A stretch of DNA of 64,000 nt from CAYMTR01 sp964393405 (GCA_964393405.1 CAYMTR010000010.1:26112-90111); one strand, 5' to 3'. Numbered from the stretch's first letter, positions 1 to 8,895 are shown. A program made the numbers and translations. The notes: a model not told the origin generated them from the sequence alone.

Positions 1-1
1 T

Positions 2-355
2 TTTGCCAACATCGAAGAAATCAGAGGCAAAGCCTTGTCAAACACAACAAACTGGGAAGATCTGAATCTGAATTACAAAATCGTCGCATCAATAAATAAA
101 GATAAATGTACAGGTTGTAAAAAATGCTTTATATCTTGCGATGAAGGTGCTTATCAGGCAATTTCACTTCCAGAAGATAAAAAAAATACTATTCCAATAA
201 TTAAAATTGAAAAATGCACCGGTTGTAACCTTTGTTCGTTAGTTTGTCCTGTTGAAAACTGCATCACAATGGCAAGACAGGATTCAAATAATGAACCCGA
301 AACTTGGAAACAAATGGTACTAAAAGGAAAAACACCAAAATCTCTATACGATTAA
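2..355 (+). CDS. preA: NAD-dependent dihydropyrimidine dehydrogenase subunit PreA, C-terminal part (5' end outside window)
   Basis: The frame is open from the left window edge to the stop, so only the last ~117 residues are visible. They contain two 4Fe-4S motifs, CTGCKKCFISC and CTGCNLCSLVCPVENC, each joined to short linkers in the way seen at the C-terminus of PreA. In that family a TIM-barrel FMN domain precedes the clusters and, with PreT, reduces uracil and thymine using NAD(P)H. The C-terminal tail after the second cluster (ETWKQMVLKGK) also fits PreA. The barrel is not visible, so the assignment rests on the ferredoxin module and its flanks. A TTG inside the frame at 35 is not the true start. 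Confidence 0.8.
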   Translation, partial: FANIEEIRGKALSNTTNWEDLNLNYKIVASINKDKCTGCKKCFISCDEGAYQAISLPEDKKNTIPIIKIEKCTGCNLCSLVCPVENCITMARQDSNNEPETWKQMVLKGKTPKSLYD

Positions 356-488
356 AAACCATATGTAAATGATCATTTTAAAAAAGTGACAAGAGGCCCA
401 TATCTGCTTAGCCCCCGAGAAATTTTATTCAACTAAAAGCAGGCAAGCGTTTAATGACAAGAACCACTTTGATAGCACTCAAGTTATA

Positions 489-538
489 ACCAAATACCAG
501 TCAAATCCCATTATAATGGGATTTGACTGGTATTTGGT
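489..538. repeat. 50-bp perfect palindrome
   Basis: The two 25-nt arms are exactly complementary, with the centre between 513 and 514 and no loop. It lies 134 bp after the preA stop and about 105 bp before the tRNA promoter, in a stretch (356-640) where I see no gene. No T-tract follows directly, so it does not look like an ordinary intrinsic terminator, although it could still end preA transcription or stabilise its 3' end. It may instead be a dispersed palindromic element. Confidence 0.85.
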
Positions 539-642
539 ACGGTTTTGGTATTACTGAGATACTCCCAAATAATTCTTAAACCAAACAGTATGAGACTGTA
601 AATTGAGCTCTACTAAAAATTATTATAAAAAATGGTTTTTAT

Positions 643-673
643 TTTGGAGATTAGAATCGGATGTCTATCTTTG
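643..673 (+). promoter_or_regulatory. Bacteroidota-type promoter of the initiator tRNA
   Basis: TTTG at 643-646, then 19 bp, then TATCTTTG at 666-673. This matches the Bacteroidota -33/-7 consensus (TTTG, N19-21, TAnnTTTG) exactly. It sits 30 bp before the tRNA and is the clearest promoter in the window. Confidence 0.8.
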
Positions 674-703
674 CACCGCATTTCAGAAATGGAGTGATGA
701 CAT

Positions 704-776
704 TGCGGGGTGGAGCAGTTGGTAGCTCGTCGGGCTCATAACCCGAAGGCCATAGGTTCGAGTCCTGTCCCCGCTA
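704..776 (+). tRNA. initiator tRNA-fMet (anticodon CAT)
   Basis: All four arms fold: acceptor 704-710/769-775, D stem GAGC/GCTC, anticodon stem 730-734/742-746 with loop CTCATAA (anticodon 737-739), and T stem 752-756/764-768 with loop TTCGAGT. Two initiator hallmarks are present. The end of the acceptor is unpaired (T1 against T72), and the anticodon stem has three consecutive G-C pairs (GGG/CCC). The 3' CCA is not encoded. Confidence 0.96.
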
Positions 777-780
777 CTTC

Positions 781-814
781 AGAGAGAATCAAGAAATTGG
801 TTCTCTCTTTTTTT
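781..814 (+). terminator. intrinsic terminator after tRNA-fMet
   Basis: Stem AGAGAGAA (781-788) pairs with TTCTCTCT (801-808) and runs directly into a T-tract to 814. Confidence 0.8.
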
Positions 815-953
815 CACAATTTTTTTTAAATATCCTTTGTATAAAACCTTATACCTTGACATTTTTCAATATCAGGATTACCCCTTAATAATTTGAAGCT
901 CCTATTCCTCCAATCCAAATGTATATATTTACTAAAATTTTAATGAGTCTTAT

Positions 954-1808
954 ATGGGATTTTCAATACCTGCAACAAAAATCATAGAATCGCGTCATTC
1001 AAAACGAGACTATATTGATAAACCTTTAAGCAATGAAATGAAGGATAGAATTCAATCCATTCTATCAGAAAACAACCAGGGCCCGTTTGGTAATTATATT
1101 GAATTCAAGTTAATTGAAAAGTCAATAGCCAAAACAGACCATAAGGTAAAACTGGGCACCTACGGATTTATTTCAGGTGCTCCCTACTTTATTGCCGGAG
1201 GAATTAATCCATCCATCCCATATATACTTGAAGACTACGGGTTTCTACTCGAGAAAATCATACTACACCTTACAGATTTGGGATTAGGAACTTGTTGGTT
1301 AGGCGGAACATTCAACCGTAGCGATTATTCAAACTTTTGGGAGAACGATCAACAAATTGTGGTTCCGGCCATAACACCGGTAGGATATCCGGAGCAATCG
1401 AAAAGCATCAGGGAAAATATTATAAGATGGGGAGCAAAATCGGACAGCAGGAAACCATGGAATGAATTATTTTTTGATAATAAATTTGAAACACCTCTAA
1501 ATAAAACAGTAGCAGAAGAATATCAGCAAGTCCTTGAAATGTTAAGAATAGCTCCATCTGCCTCGAATAAACAGCCATGGAGAGTTGTGAAACAAAACAA
1601 TTCATTTCATTTCTACTTGCTCGAAAACCCGGGGTACGACAAAGTAATTAAGACCATTAAGCTACAGCGGATCGACATGGGCATTGGTATGTCGCATTTT
1701 GAAATTACTTGCAAAGAGCTTAATCTGAATGGCTCTTGGGAAACACGACAACCGGATATAGAAGTCAAACGAGAACAGTATTTAGTGAGCTGGACAATGA
1801 GTTCTTAA
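954..1808 (+). CDS. nitroreductase-family protein, TM1586-like (double-domain)
   Basis: The 284-residue protein contains two nitroreductase half-repeats. The N-terminal one begins with IESRHSKRDY, an FMN phosphate-binding type motif, and the second contains APSASNKQPWRVV around residues 200-212. This single-chain duplicated layout matches the 'putative TM nitroreductase' family (PF14512) rather than ordinary dimeric NfsB-type enzymes. It is probably a cytosolic FMN oxidoreductase of unknown substrate. It starts at ATG 954 and has its own transcription unit. It is convergent with the TonB receptor, whose stop lies 7 bp away. Confidence 0.8.
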   Translation: MGFSIPATKIIESRHSKRDYIDKPLSNEMKDRIQSILSENNQGPFGNYIEFKLIEKSIAKTDHKVKLGTYGFISGAPYFIAGGINPSIPYILEDYGFLLEKIILHLTDLGLGTCWLGGTFNRSDYSNFWENDQQIVVPAITPVGYPEQSKSIRENIIRWGAKSDSRKPWNELFFDNKFETPLNKTVAEEYQQVLEMLRIAPSASNKQPWRVVKQNNSFHFYLLENPGYDKVIKTIKLQRIDMGIGMSHFEITCKELNLNGSWETRQPDIEVKREQYLVSWTMSS

Positions 1809-1815
1809 AATAATT

Positions 1816-4206
1816 TCAATTCAACATATTACCTATCTTCAATCCTAAATATACAGTACGAGGCTGATTAGGTCCGTACATATATCCAGGGTCACGATCT
1901 ATGCCATAATCAAAATCCTTTTGATAAGAATTTAAAATATTTTTCACTCCTCCGAATAGTTGAAGAGAAGCTCCATTAAGTTTAATATTATATCTAACCT
2001 TGAACCCTAGATCAAAAAAAGGTGTTGATTCACGGAGTTCACCTTCTCCATTGATTACTGAGTGCAATCCGAAATAAGGTACAAGCATCTTGCCTGTATA
2101 ATTTGCTGAAGATGAGAGTCCCATATTATATAACGGCTTCCAATCAAGAGTAACAAAACCATAATTATCTGGAGTTCTGAAGAAACGTTTTTCTCCAAAT
2201 TCCTGTTCTTCATCGTAACAACTTGATTGCACTGTAAATCCTGATTTAAAAGAAATTTTTCTATCAGGAACAAAATTAAGTTCAATATTTATACCTTTCA
2301 CTGTTGCTCCTCCTTCAGCATTTGAACGAGTGTGTATAACTACTCCGTTATTGTCAGCCCTCCCGTAAATATTCACAAAAGCATCGTTTAAACGAGTGAA
2401 AAAACCTTCAACAAGAAAACCAACACTAGCTCTAACAAACTGCTTATTAAAATCGAACGAAGCCATGTAACTATGGCTGGTTTCCTGCTTCAAGTCAGGG
2501 TCGTTTTCATGGAAAACCTGCCGTGATCCGGAAGTTTCAATATGCAGGTCTTCATCGAAAATCTGAGGAGCCCGATAACCTTGAGAGTAGCTTACCCTTG
2601 CTTGAATACAAGATAATACTTCGTATTTAACTGTCACCCTAGGACTAAAAACATTCCCTGTATTATTCGTACCAGACTGTTTATCATAGATATGATAATG
2701 ATCGAAACGCAAACCCACCGAGGTATTTAGCTTTCCAATATTAATTTCACCCTGTCCGAAAAAACCATAAGTATTACTTTTTTGTTCTGCTACTAAAACA
2801 TTTTCTGTATGAGGGATCTCAACAATTGAATTGTTTAATATCAGTGCATTTTCAAAATCAGGATACCCTAGTTTGGTATCCTGTAACCATTCCTCCCGAT
2901 TTTCGACACCTACGATTAGGCTTGAATGATCGAATTTCATATTGTACTGACTCCCTACTGAATAAGTGAACCCTTTAGTTGAACCAAAATCTTTCAATGA
3001 TTGATTTGCTCCATAATAAGAATCGCGCAGAACCCTCTGACCAGAAATATAAATTGACCACAAATCATTTCCCCTAAGGAATTGATCAAAAGTTAAGGCA
3101 CCTGTTGTTATATCATGATCAACAGCTTCTGCTATTCCTGATTCATGCTTTAAATATTCGAACATATCACCTCCCCTTCTCTTTTCTTTAATATTAAAAA
3201 AATCGGCTGATATTTTATTTCTTATTCCAAAACGGTGGAACAAACGGGCTCCGAACGTAGTGTTATTTATTTTTGAAAGTTCAGAGAAACTATCCCCATT
3301 AGCATCAAATGGTGAGTGATCTCGATAAAAACCGAAAACAGACATGCCTGTCTTATTATCTTCAGAAACCACAGAAGCATTGGTATTTACATTATAATCA
3401 AATGAATTTTCCTTGGGGGTATTGATTCCAACTCCAATAATATTACTATTCAAGCCAAACTCATAAGAATTATTTATTGGATCCCGCAAAATAAGGTTAA
3501 TAGTGCCTGCAATAGCATTACTCCCATATAATGCTGAACCTCCGCCACGAACCACCTCAATACGTTCGAGCATATTAGCCGGGATCAGTTCAAGTCCATA
3601 AACTCCAGCAAGTCCGCTGAATATTGCCCTTCCATTTATCAGAATCTGAGAATAGGGTCCATCCATACCATTTATACGAACTTGATTAAAACCACAATTC
3701 TGGCAATTGTTCTCTGTTCTCAATCCGGGACTGAAATTTAAGCCATCACTTAAGGTAACCGAGTTTATTGAAGTAAATAACTTTGGAGTTAATGTATTAA
3801 CAATTACCGAAGCATCTTTGCGGTTTTTTTCATTACGGTCACCAGTTATTACGACTTCTTCTAACCCAAGAACATCTTCCACCAACTCAAATTTTATCTC
3901 TCTGGTTTCGCCTTTTTTCAAAAAGACTTCTTGCTCAGCAGGTTTGTACCCTAATGATTGTGCTCTTATAACAAATTTTCCTTCAGGCATATTTATCAAC
4001 TGAAAATGTCCAGTTTCATCAGTAGTTGTGCCAATAGTGGTTCCTTTTATTCCAATTGTTACAAACTGAAGATGTTGACCATTAAACACAACGTGACCAA
4101 CAATATTAGCATCAGTATATTTTTTTTTGGCTTTTACTGAAAATGATGACGAAATAAATAATAGTATTAACAAAAAATATTTAATTAAAATAAATACAGA
4201 TTTCAT
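1816..4206 (-). CDS. TonB-dependent outer-membrane receptor with carboxypeptidase-regulatory-like N-terminal domain
   Basis: The preferred start is the ATG at 4206 (MKSVFILIKYFLL, signal peptide), giving 796 residues. A start 36 bp further upstream would put an unnatural sequence before the signal peptide. After the signal comes a carboxypeptidase-D regulatory-like domain (GHVVFNGQHLQFVTIGIKG to about residue 105). Next is the plug, with NGMDGPYSQILINGR and VVRGGGSALYGSNAIAGTINL, then a C-terminal beta-barrel ending in a hydrophobic strand. It imports a ligand across the outer membrane with TonB energy. No SusD partner is adjacent, so a glycan substrate is unlikely. The His-rich small protein gene upstream on the same strand suggests a metal or metal-chelate ligand, which is inference. 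Confidence 0.88.
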   Translation of the reverse strand: MKSVFILIKYFLLILLFISSSFSVKAKKKYTDANIVGHVVFNGQHLQFVTIGIKGTTIGTTTDETGHFQLINMPEGKFVIRAQSLGYKPAEQEVFLKKGETREIKFELVEDVLGLEEVVITGDRNEKNRKDASVIVNTLTPKLFTSINSVTLSDGLNFSPGLRTENNCQNCGFNQVRINGMDGPYSQILINGRAIFSGLAGVYGLELIPANMLERIEVVRGGGSALYGSNAIAGTINLILRDPINNSYEFGLNSNIIGVGINTPKENSFDYNVNTNASVVSEDNKTGMSVFGFYRDHSPFDANGDSFSELSKINNTTFGARLFHRFGIRNKISADFFNIKEKRRGGDMFEYLKHESGIAEAVDHDITTGALTFDQFLRGNDLWSIYISGQRVLRDSYYGANQSLKDFGSTKGFTYSVGSQYNMKFDHSSLIVGVENREEWLQDTKLGYPDFENALILNNSIVEIPHTENVLVAEQKSNTYGFFGQGEINIGKLNTSVGLRFDHYHIYDKQSGTNNTGNVFSPRVTVKYEVLSCIQARVSYSQGYRAPQIFDEDLHIETSGSRQVFHENDPDLKQETSHSYMASFDFNKQFVRASVGFLVEGFFTRLNDAFVNIYGRADNNGVVIHTRSNAEGGATVKGINIELNFVPDRKISFKSGFTVQSSCYDEEQEFGEKRFFRTPDNYGFVTLDWKPLYNMGLSSSANYTGKMLVPYFGLHSVINGEGELRESTPFFDLGFKVRYNIKLNGASLQLFGGVKNILNSYQKDFDYGIDRDPGYMYGPNQPRTVYLGLKIGNMLN

Positions 4207-4347
4207 TTGACTTAAATTACATTGATAAAACAGATCCAGCAATTATTTAACGCTAACTATAATAATTAAATAATCTCTGTTAAAAAGAATATTAATAAAT
4301 CCTAATAAAACTAAACCGAAAGGAATATTCTCAAATTAGAAAAAAAA

Positions 4348-4719
4348 TCAGGAGATTGAAGGAGGTGCTCTTAATCGTGTGAACTGATTAAAAATTAAAT
4401 AATCAAAAAATAAATAATCCCAATAATCAATATTACACTCATAAGCAAAAGGATCTGAAACTGTAGTGATCATAATCAACTCATCCAAACTAATTTCATT
4501 TATTTGCTGTAAAATTTGGAAAGCAGAATTTGAATGCGAATGTATTGGAAATTTAGAATTATGGAGAGGTTTATCATTATATGGATGTGAATGACTAACA
4601 ATACAATCACCGACAATATGAGAATGGTAGAAAAATGATTTACAGGCATAAAATTCAATAAACAGTATCACAAAAAAGAATCCTGTAAATCGCAATATAT
4701 GACCTCTCTTGATTTTCAT
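4348..4719 (-). CDS. small His-rich membrane-anchored protein, putative metal-uptake partner
   Basis: The 123-residue protein has one hydrophobic N-terminal segment (FTGFFFVILFIEFYAC). A loop rich in His follows (FYHSHIVGDCIVSHSHPYNDK, then HSHSNS), and the tail ends RLRAPPSIS. The HSH clusters look metal-binding. It lies 141 bp upstream of the TonB receptor on the same strand and is plausibly co-transcribed. Small His-rich proteins with a terminal RAPP-like motif are known beside metal-related TonB receptors in several lineages; I recognise the type but not a named family. It starts at ATG 4719. Confidence 0.6.
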   Translation of the reverse strand: MKIKRGHILRFTGFFFVILFIEFYACKSFFYHSHIVGDCIVSHSHPYNDKPLHNSKFPIHSHSNSAFQILQQINEISLDELIMITTVSDPFAYECNIDYWDYLFFDYLIFNQFTRLRAPPSIS

Positions 4720-4940
4720 GGCGCAATTATAACTAAAAGAAATTCAATCTACAACCAAATCATAATATGGTAAAAATTTATTAAAATAACTTGTTTGAAT
4801 TTTTGCTTAAAAAATGAATTGTCATTTTAAATTTTCAATAATTTATTATGTTGATCATTACAATTTATCAATATTGTAAAAACAAAAAACTAAAATTGAC
4901 AACCTTAAAAAAAAATACCAATTTAATATATATAGGAATT

Positions 4941-5297
4941 ATGGGAGTAAAATGGATATCCTGCGGAGATAAGAAAATCTTACACGTAGATTACAATGGA
5001 GTTAAAAGCGAAGATGAAATGTTGAGAATTTTATATGAGGAAGTTGCCATTTTGAAAGCTTCACCAGAAAGGCAACTAATTTTAGTCAACATTGGAGATT
5101 CTTTTACAACTGAAAAATATAAGCAGGAAACACAAAAATTCACCAAAGAGGTGATGAGACACAAAGCTGAAAAAACAGCCATTGTAGGAATGGTTGGATT
5201 AAAGAAATTCATCTTTTCCACAATGATAAAATTAAGCGACGGGCACGTTAAGTTATTCGACACTGAAGATGACGCCAAAATCTGGCTGAAAGCTTAA
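4941..5297 (+). CDS. SpoIIAA/STAS-like protein
   Basis: The ATG at 4941 (MGVKWISCGDKK, preceded by TAGGAATT) is preferred over 4848, because the extra 31 residues are Lys/Asn-rich and low in information. The 118-residue protein alternates strands and helices and ends LFDTEDDAKIWLKA, as in SpoIIAA-like/STAS proteins (PF11964). These are small soluble proteins whose role is mostly unknown. No anti-sigma factor or kinase partner is next to it. It stands alone between a minus-strand His-rich gene and a minus-strand binding protein. Confidence 0.55.
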   Translation: MGVKWISCGDKKILHVDYNGVKSEDEMLRILYEEVAILKASPERQLILVNIGDSFTTEKYKQETQKFTKEVMRHKAEKTAIVGMVGLKKFIFSTMIKLSDGHVKLFDTEDDAKIWLKA

Positions 5298-5323
5298 ACA
5301 GAAGAAAATAGATTCTAACTAAG

Positions 5324-6682
5324 TTACCTCATCTGGCTTTTGATACTGTTTACAGCCTGGTCTGCTGACATTGTACCACCTGCCACATCTAACACATGGA
5401 AATTAATATGTCTTTGATTGCCATTGAAAAGGTCTTTGGCCAGAACAATTTCAGCCATCCTGTTATCATATTTCTTCATCATATGTTTAGACAAATTTCC
5501 AAAAGCATCAGTACCGAATTCATTAACTGATATTCTACTGTTAAGTCCTGTGGGGCATTTTGAATAGCTCTCCCATTTCTCCGCAATATCAACGGTACTC
5601 ATATATTTCATGAATCTAATTGCAGCTTCTTTGTTTTTAGCTTTTTTAGGTATCGCAAATATTGCGTTATAAGTACCTGCATATGCTAAAGATTTTTTAC
5701 CGGGCATTGAAGGAAATTCACACGGTCTCATCAACTTTTCTCCTTCTGGATTTGACCTTTGCCAGAACATGGTTACCCAAGTGGAATGAAGATGAAACAA
5801 TGTTTTATCATGTTTCAGTTCACGGTCCCCGGCATAAACATGATATTGCTCAACTGGGTTAAATTTTGATAATAATTCCAGTTTTTTATAAACATTGGAA
5901 ATCGCGGCTAACTGTTCGCTAGCTGAACTCTTACTAACATCTCCAATTTCAGTCAATATAATATGACTTGCTAGAAACTCAAGCGATTTATAATTTGTAG
6001 CACATAAAGTTATTTTGTCTGAATGAGACTGGTTATATTGATGAACAATCCTTGCGTATTCAATGAAGTCATCCATCGTCATATCGTAATCCTTTACCTT
6101 AATCCCAAGTTTTTCTTCTACATCAGAACTCACAAAAAGAAGGTCCCACATTCCTTCAATAAAAGCTCCCGGAGCAATATCTCCAAAATTTCCAACATAT
6201 TCCGGTGAACTTAAAACGTAGTCTTTATGAGCTTCTTTAAACCACTTTTCATTACTAAAATCGACAAGATACTTTTCTCCCCAGAAATCATCACCGCCAA
6301 CCTTTGCAACATCTTCATAAAACCATTTATCGCAGACGAAAATATCGAAAGGCCATCTGTCGTCATTTACCCAACTCATTATCGTATCTGATACAGGACG
6401 GAATGGGTCACCTGAACTATCAATACCAACCATTTGATATGGAAATACAAGCTCAACATCAATATCTTGATTCAAAAATTCAAATTCTTTTGCCATTTCC
6501 CGAATCAGTATTTCCTTTTTGCCTTCGTTGTACCACTGACCCAACCATCTCACTTTTGTTTGTTGTAATTTGACTTTTTCAGTAAATATTGATTGAGAAA
6601 TTTCTTCTTTTTCTGATTTACATGAAAACAAAAAGATGGTGAAAATCACTGCAAATATTCCAATGCCAATAATCCGACTCAT
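5324..6682 (-). CDS. extracellular solute-binding lipoprotein (family 1), no transporter nearby
   Basis: The 452-residue protein starts with a lipoprotein signal (IFAVIFTIFLFSC, Cys 21 lipidation). The mature part has the two-lobe layout of family 1 ABC sugar-binding proteins: VRWLGQWYNEGKKE at the start, then FDIFVCDKWFYEDVAK, a central GAFIEGMWDLLFVS, and a C-terminal AIRFMKYMSTVDIAEKWESYSKCPTGL. Permease and ATPase genes normally sit next to such proteins but are missing here. It may be an orphan used for sensing, or may share a transporter encoded elsewhere. The substrate cannot be read from sequence. Confidence 0.8.
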   Translation of the reverse strand: MSRIIGIGIFAVIFTIFLFSCKSEKEEISQSIFTEKVKLQQTKVRWLGQWYNEGKKEILIREMAKEFEFLNQDIDVELVFPYQMVGIDSSGDPFRPVSDTIMSWVNDDRWPFDIFVCDKWFYEDVAKVGGDDFWGEKYLVDFSNEKWFKEAHKDYVLSSPEYVGNFGDIAPGAFIEGMWDLLFVSSDVEEKLGIKVKDYDMTMDDFIEYARIVHQYNQSHSDKITLCATNYKSLEFLASHIILTEIGDVSKSSASEQLAAISNVYKKLELLSKFNPVEQYHVYAGDRELKHDKTLFHLHSTWVTMFWQRSNPEGEKLMRPCEFPSMPGKKSLAYAGTYNAIFAIPKKAKNKEAAIRFMKYMSTVDIAEKWESYSKCPTGLNSRISVNEFGTDAFGNLSKHMMKKYDNRMAEIVLAKDLFNGNQRHINFHVLDVAGGTMSADQAVNSIKSQMR

Positions 6683-6894
6683 AATGATACTATCCTCAAA
6701 ATTTGTATATAAAATAATAAATTCTCCTCAATTAAACATCTGAAATGAATTCAGGGTTTAAATTAATCATTTTTTCGAGAAGTAATTCCAATAAAACAAA
6801 GTTTGCTTTTTTCTTACACACAATTGCAGAAAAATTACAACATCTCTACAATACTTATGCGCATTTCAAAGAATTTTAAATGAACATGCTGAGC

Positions 6895-7659
6895 TTATTT
6901 TTCGACACTCAAAACTTCACTTGGCTCATGTCGCGACGTACAAATAATCGAATATTTATTTGAAAGACACGAAAAGGTGTTAAAAGCGATTTCAGGGTTA
7001 TTGTTTTCTCCCGATAAGTGAGAAAGAAAAATGGTCTTCAAGTTTTCAGAAGCATGTTCGCTGACAAGATTATAAGCCTGAACATTTGACATATGACCAT
7101 GATCAGAAGCTATCCTTTTTTTCAACGGCCAGGAATAATTACCATCCCAAAGCAATTTTTCATCGTAGTTTGTTTCAAGAAACAGAACGTTAGTTTCTTT
7201 TAAATGACCAATTACATTATCACATGGAGTTCCGATATCAGTCATTACACTTATACTAAGATCTTCGCATTCAACTCTGAAACTACATGGTTCAGCAGAA
7301 TCATGATGCTTCGAGAATGTATGGATCGTAAAAACACCAAATACTAAAGATTGACCTGTTTGAAGGAATTTGAAAAGTCGCGGTTTTGAATTGTGTGAAG
7401 CGTTGTAATAAGTACCTGGTGTGAAAAATCCAGGTATATTAAACTTATTGCAAAACATTTTAGTTCCCCTGATATGATCAACGTGCTCGTGTGTAATAAA
7501 AATTGCCTTAACTTTTAAAGGATCCAGTCCTTTATCCTCCATCCGTAATACAATCTGTTTACAACTTATTCCTGCATCAATAAGGATTGCCTCGTTTTCA
7601 TTCCCAATGTAATAGCAATTACCATTACTACCTGATGCCAAAGCGCATAATTCAATCAT
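6895..7659 (-). CDS. MBL-fold metallohydrolase, YycJ/WalJ-like
   Basis: The ATG at 7659 (MIELCALASGSNGNCYYIG) matches the usual start of this family, and a promoter lies just upstream of it, so the 15 extra residues of the longer frame are rejected. The 254 residues contain the metallo-beta-lactamase motif THEHVDH near residue 64, then a metal-binding Asp in VMTDIG and a late His in FLSHLSGENN. YycJ-type proteins are predicted nucleases or phosphodiesterases linked to cell-wall or DNA processing; the exact substrate is unknown. Confidence 0.82.
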   Translation of the reverse strand: MIELCALASGSNGNCYYIGNENEAILIDAGISCKQIVLRMEDKGLDPLKVKAIFITHEHVDHIRGTKMFCNKFNIPGFFTPGTYYNASHNSKPRLFKFLQTGQSLVFGVFTIHTFSKHHDSAEPCSFRVECEDLSISVMTDIGTPCDNVIGHLKETNVLFLETNYDEKLLWDGNYSWPLKKRIASDHGHMSNVQAYNLVSEHASENLKTIFLSHLSGENNNPEIAFNTFSCLSNKYSIICTSRHEPSEVLSVEK

Positions 7660-7673
7660 AGAAATTTTTTGGG

Positions 7674-7705
7674 CAAAGTAAATAGAAAAGATTGTTGTAA
7701 ACAAA
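7674..7705 (-). promoter_or_regulatory. probable promoter of the MBL hydrolase gene
   Basis: On the minus strand TTTG (7702-7705) is followed after 20 bp by TTACTTTG (7674-7681), one mismatch from TAnnTTTG. It ends 15 bp before the ATG at 7659 and therefore argues against the longer frame. Confidence 0.5.
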
Positions 7706-7744
7706 ACAAGTTTTTAACATCGCAAATCATTTTAAACTAATTTG

Positions 7745-7752
7745 TAAGTTTG
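7745..7752 (+). promoter_or_regulatory. -7 element (TAAGTTTG) before the DUF6452 gene
   Basis: An exact TAnnTTTG match 29 bp upstream of the ATG at 7782. I see no good TTTG -33 element at the usual distance. A purine-rich AAAAGGA (7768-7774) may serve as ribosome-binding site. Confidence 0.45.
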
Positions 7753-7781
7753 TGGCGTTATCTATTTAAAAGGAACTATTG

Positions 7782-8255
7782 ATGAACAAATTCATAAAAA
7801 TATTTATCCTCGTTTTCATTTCAGTATTTTTAACATACTCATGTATAATAGATCCCTGCAAATATCCTGATGGAGTAAAAGCCAATATTGGGTTTTACAA
7901 ATTCAACGGCAATGTATTAAAAGACACACTTATAGACTCACTTCAGGTCGTCCTTTTTAACGAAACGAATGATCTGTATTTCGATGGTATTAACACTAAA
8001 GTAAAAAGTGTTTCGTTGCCACTATCTATGATAAACAACTCATCTACTTTTATTTTCAGATTTGACAATAGCGCTCAAGATACTTTAACACTTCATTATG
8101 ACCAGTATTTGCAGATGGTTTCTCATGAATGCGGATTTGTCAATTTCTATAATATCTTGAATTATGAAATGACAAACAACAATATTGATTCAATTTGGAT
8201 AAGAAAAGAACTCGTTGAATATGGAGAAGAAGAAAATATTAAAATTTATTTTTAG
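7782..8255 (+). CDS. DUF6452-family lipoprotein
   Basis: The start is the ATG at 7782; the TTG just before it is not needed. The 157-residue product has a lipoprotein signal (FISVFLTYSC) and a small beta-rich mature domain ending EENIKIYF, which fits DUF6452. I recall the family mainly from Bacteroidota, next to a DUF6048 gene, as here. Function is unknown; it is probably attached to the outer membrane and faces the periplasm. It overlaps the next gene by 35 bp, which suggests translational coupling. Confidence 0.65.
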   Translation: MNKFIKIFILVFISVFLTYSCIIDPCKYPDGVKANIGFYKFNGNVLKDTLIDSLQVVLFNETNDLYFDGINTKVKSVSLPLSMINNSSTFIFRFDNSAQDTLTLHYDQYLQMVSHECGFVNFYNILNYEMTNNNIDSIWIRKELVEYGEEENIKIYF

Positions 8256-8895
8256 TTTTCTATTACTTATCTCCTCAACAGGTTTATATGCTCAGGAGAA
8301 AGAATGGAACGGAATAAGTGTAGGCTGCGACTTGTCAAAATTTGTTGTCCCGTTTATTGATACTACAAGATTTGGATGGGAATTCTCAGGTGACTTTGAA
8401 ATATTAAAAGATTTGTTTATTGCAGCTGAAATTGGTTCAAATTCAACAAATTTCATCAAAAACGGCTACAAATATTCTTCAGATGGAGGATACACCCGTT
8501 TAGGTGTTGATTACAATTTTATGAAGCATGTAGATTCAGAGAGTAAAGACAAAATGTTCGTAGGATTAAGATATGGATTTACCACTTTCACACATAATGC
8601 CTCAGATATTATTATCACAGACACTTGGTGGGGTGATTATAAGGGAGGAGAAGTTGAACCCACTTGGCTTGCGGCAAACTGGCTTGAAGTTGGAGTAGGC
8701 ATAAGGTCGAGGTTGTTTAATAATTTTTATCTTGGCTGGTCAGCAAGAATGCGTATAAAACTAGGAGTCAGCGACGATAAGATAATGCAAGCATATTTTA
8801 TTCCCGGATATGGTAACCCATGGAATAACACTTCTGTTGGGTTTAATTATTCAATTTATTATAAAATACCAATTTACAAAAGGACAGTAAAATAA
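8221..8895 (+). CDS. DUF6048-family outer-membrane beta-barrel protein
   Basis: The preferred start is the ATG at 8221 (MEKKKILKFIFSFLLLIS). The 224 residues start with a signal peptide ending GLYAQ. Amphipathic strands follow, with aromatic girdles and the GGYTRLGVDYNF and LEVGVGIRSRLFNNFYLGWS segments typical of a small outer-membrane barrel. The match to DUF6048 rests on sequence feel and on its pairing with DUF6452. The overlap with the upstream lipoprotein gene supports a lipoprotein-barrel pair working together. Molecular role unknown. Confidence 0.65.
   Translation: MEKKKILKFIFSFLLLISSTGLYAQEKEWNGISVGCDLSKFVVPFIDTTRFGWEFSGDFEILKDLFIAAEIGSNSTNFIKNGYKYSSDGGYTRLGVDYNFMKHVDSESKDKMFVGLRYGFTTFTHNASDIIITDTWWGDYKGGEVEPTWLAANWLEVGVGIRSRLFNNFYLGWSARMRIKLGVSDDKIMQAYFIPGYGNPWNNTSVGFNYSIYYKIPIYKRTVK

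Noticed and set aside
489..538. CRISPR repeat or phage attachment site
   Set aside because: There is only one copy with no spacers, and no integrase or phage gene is nearby.
4848..4940. N-terminal extension of the STAS-like protein
   Set aside because: The 31 residues are low-complexity and a better start with a purine-rich site lies at 4941.
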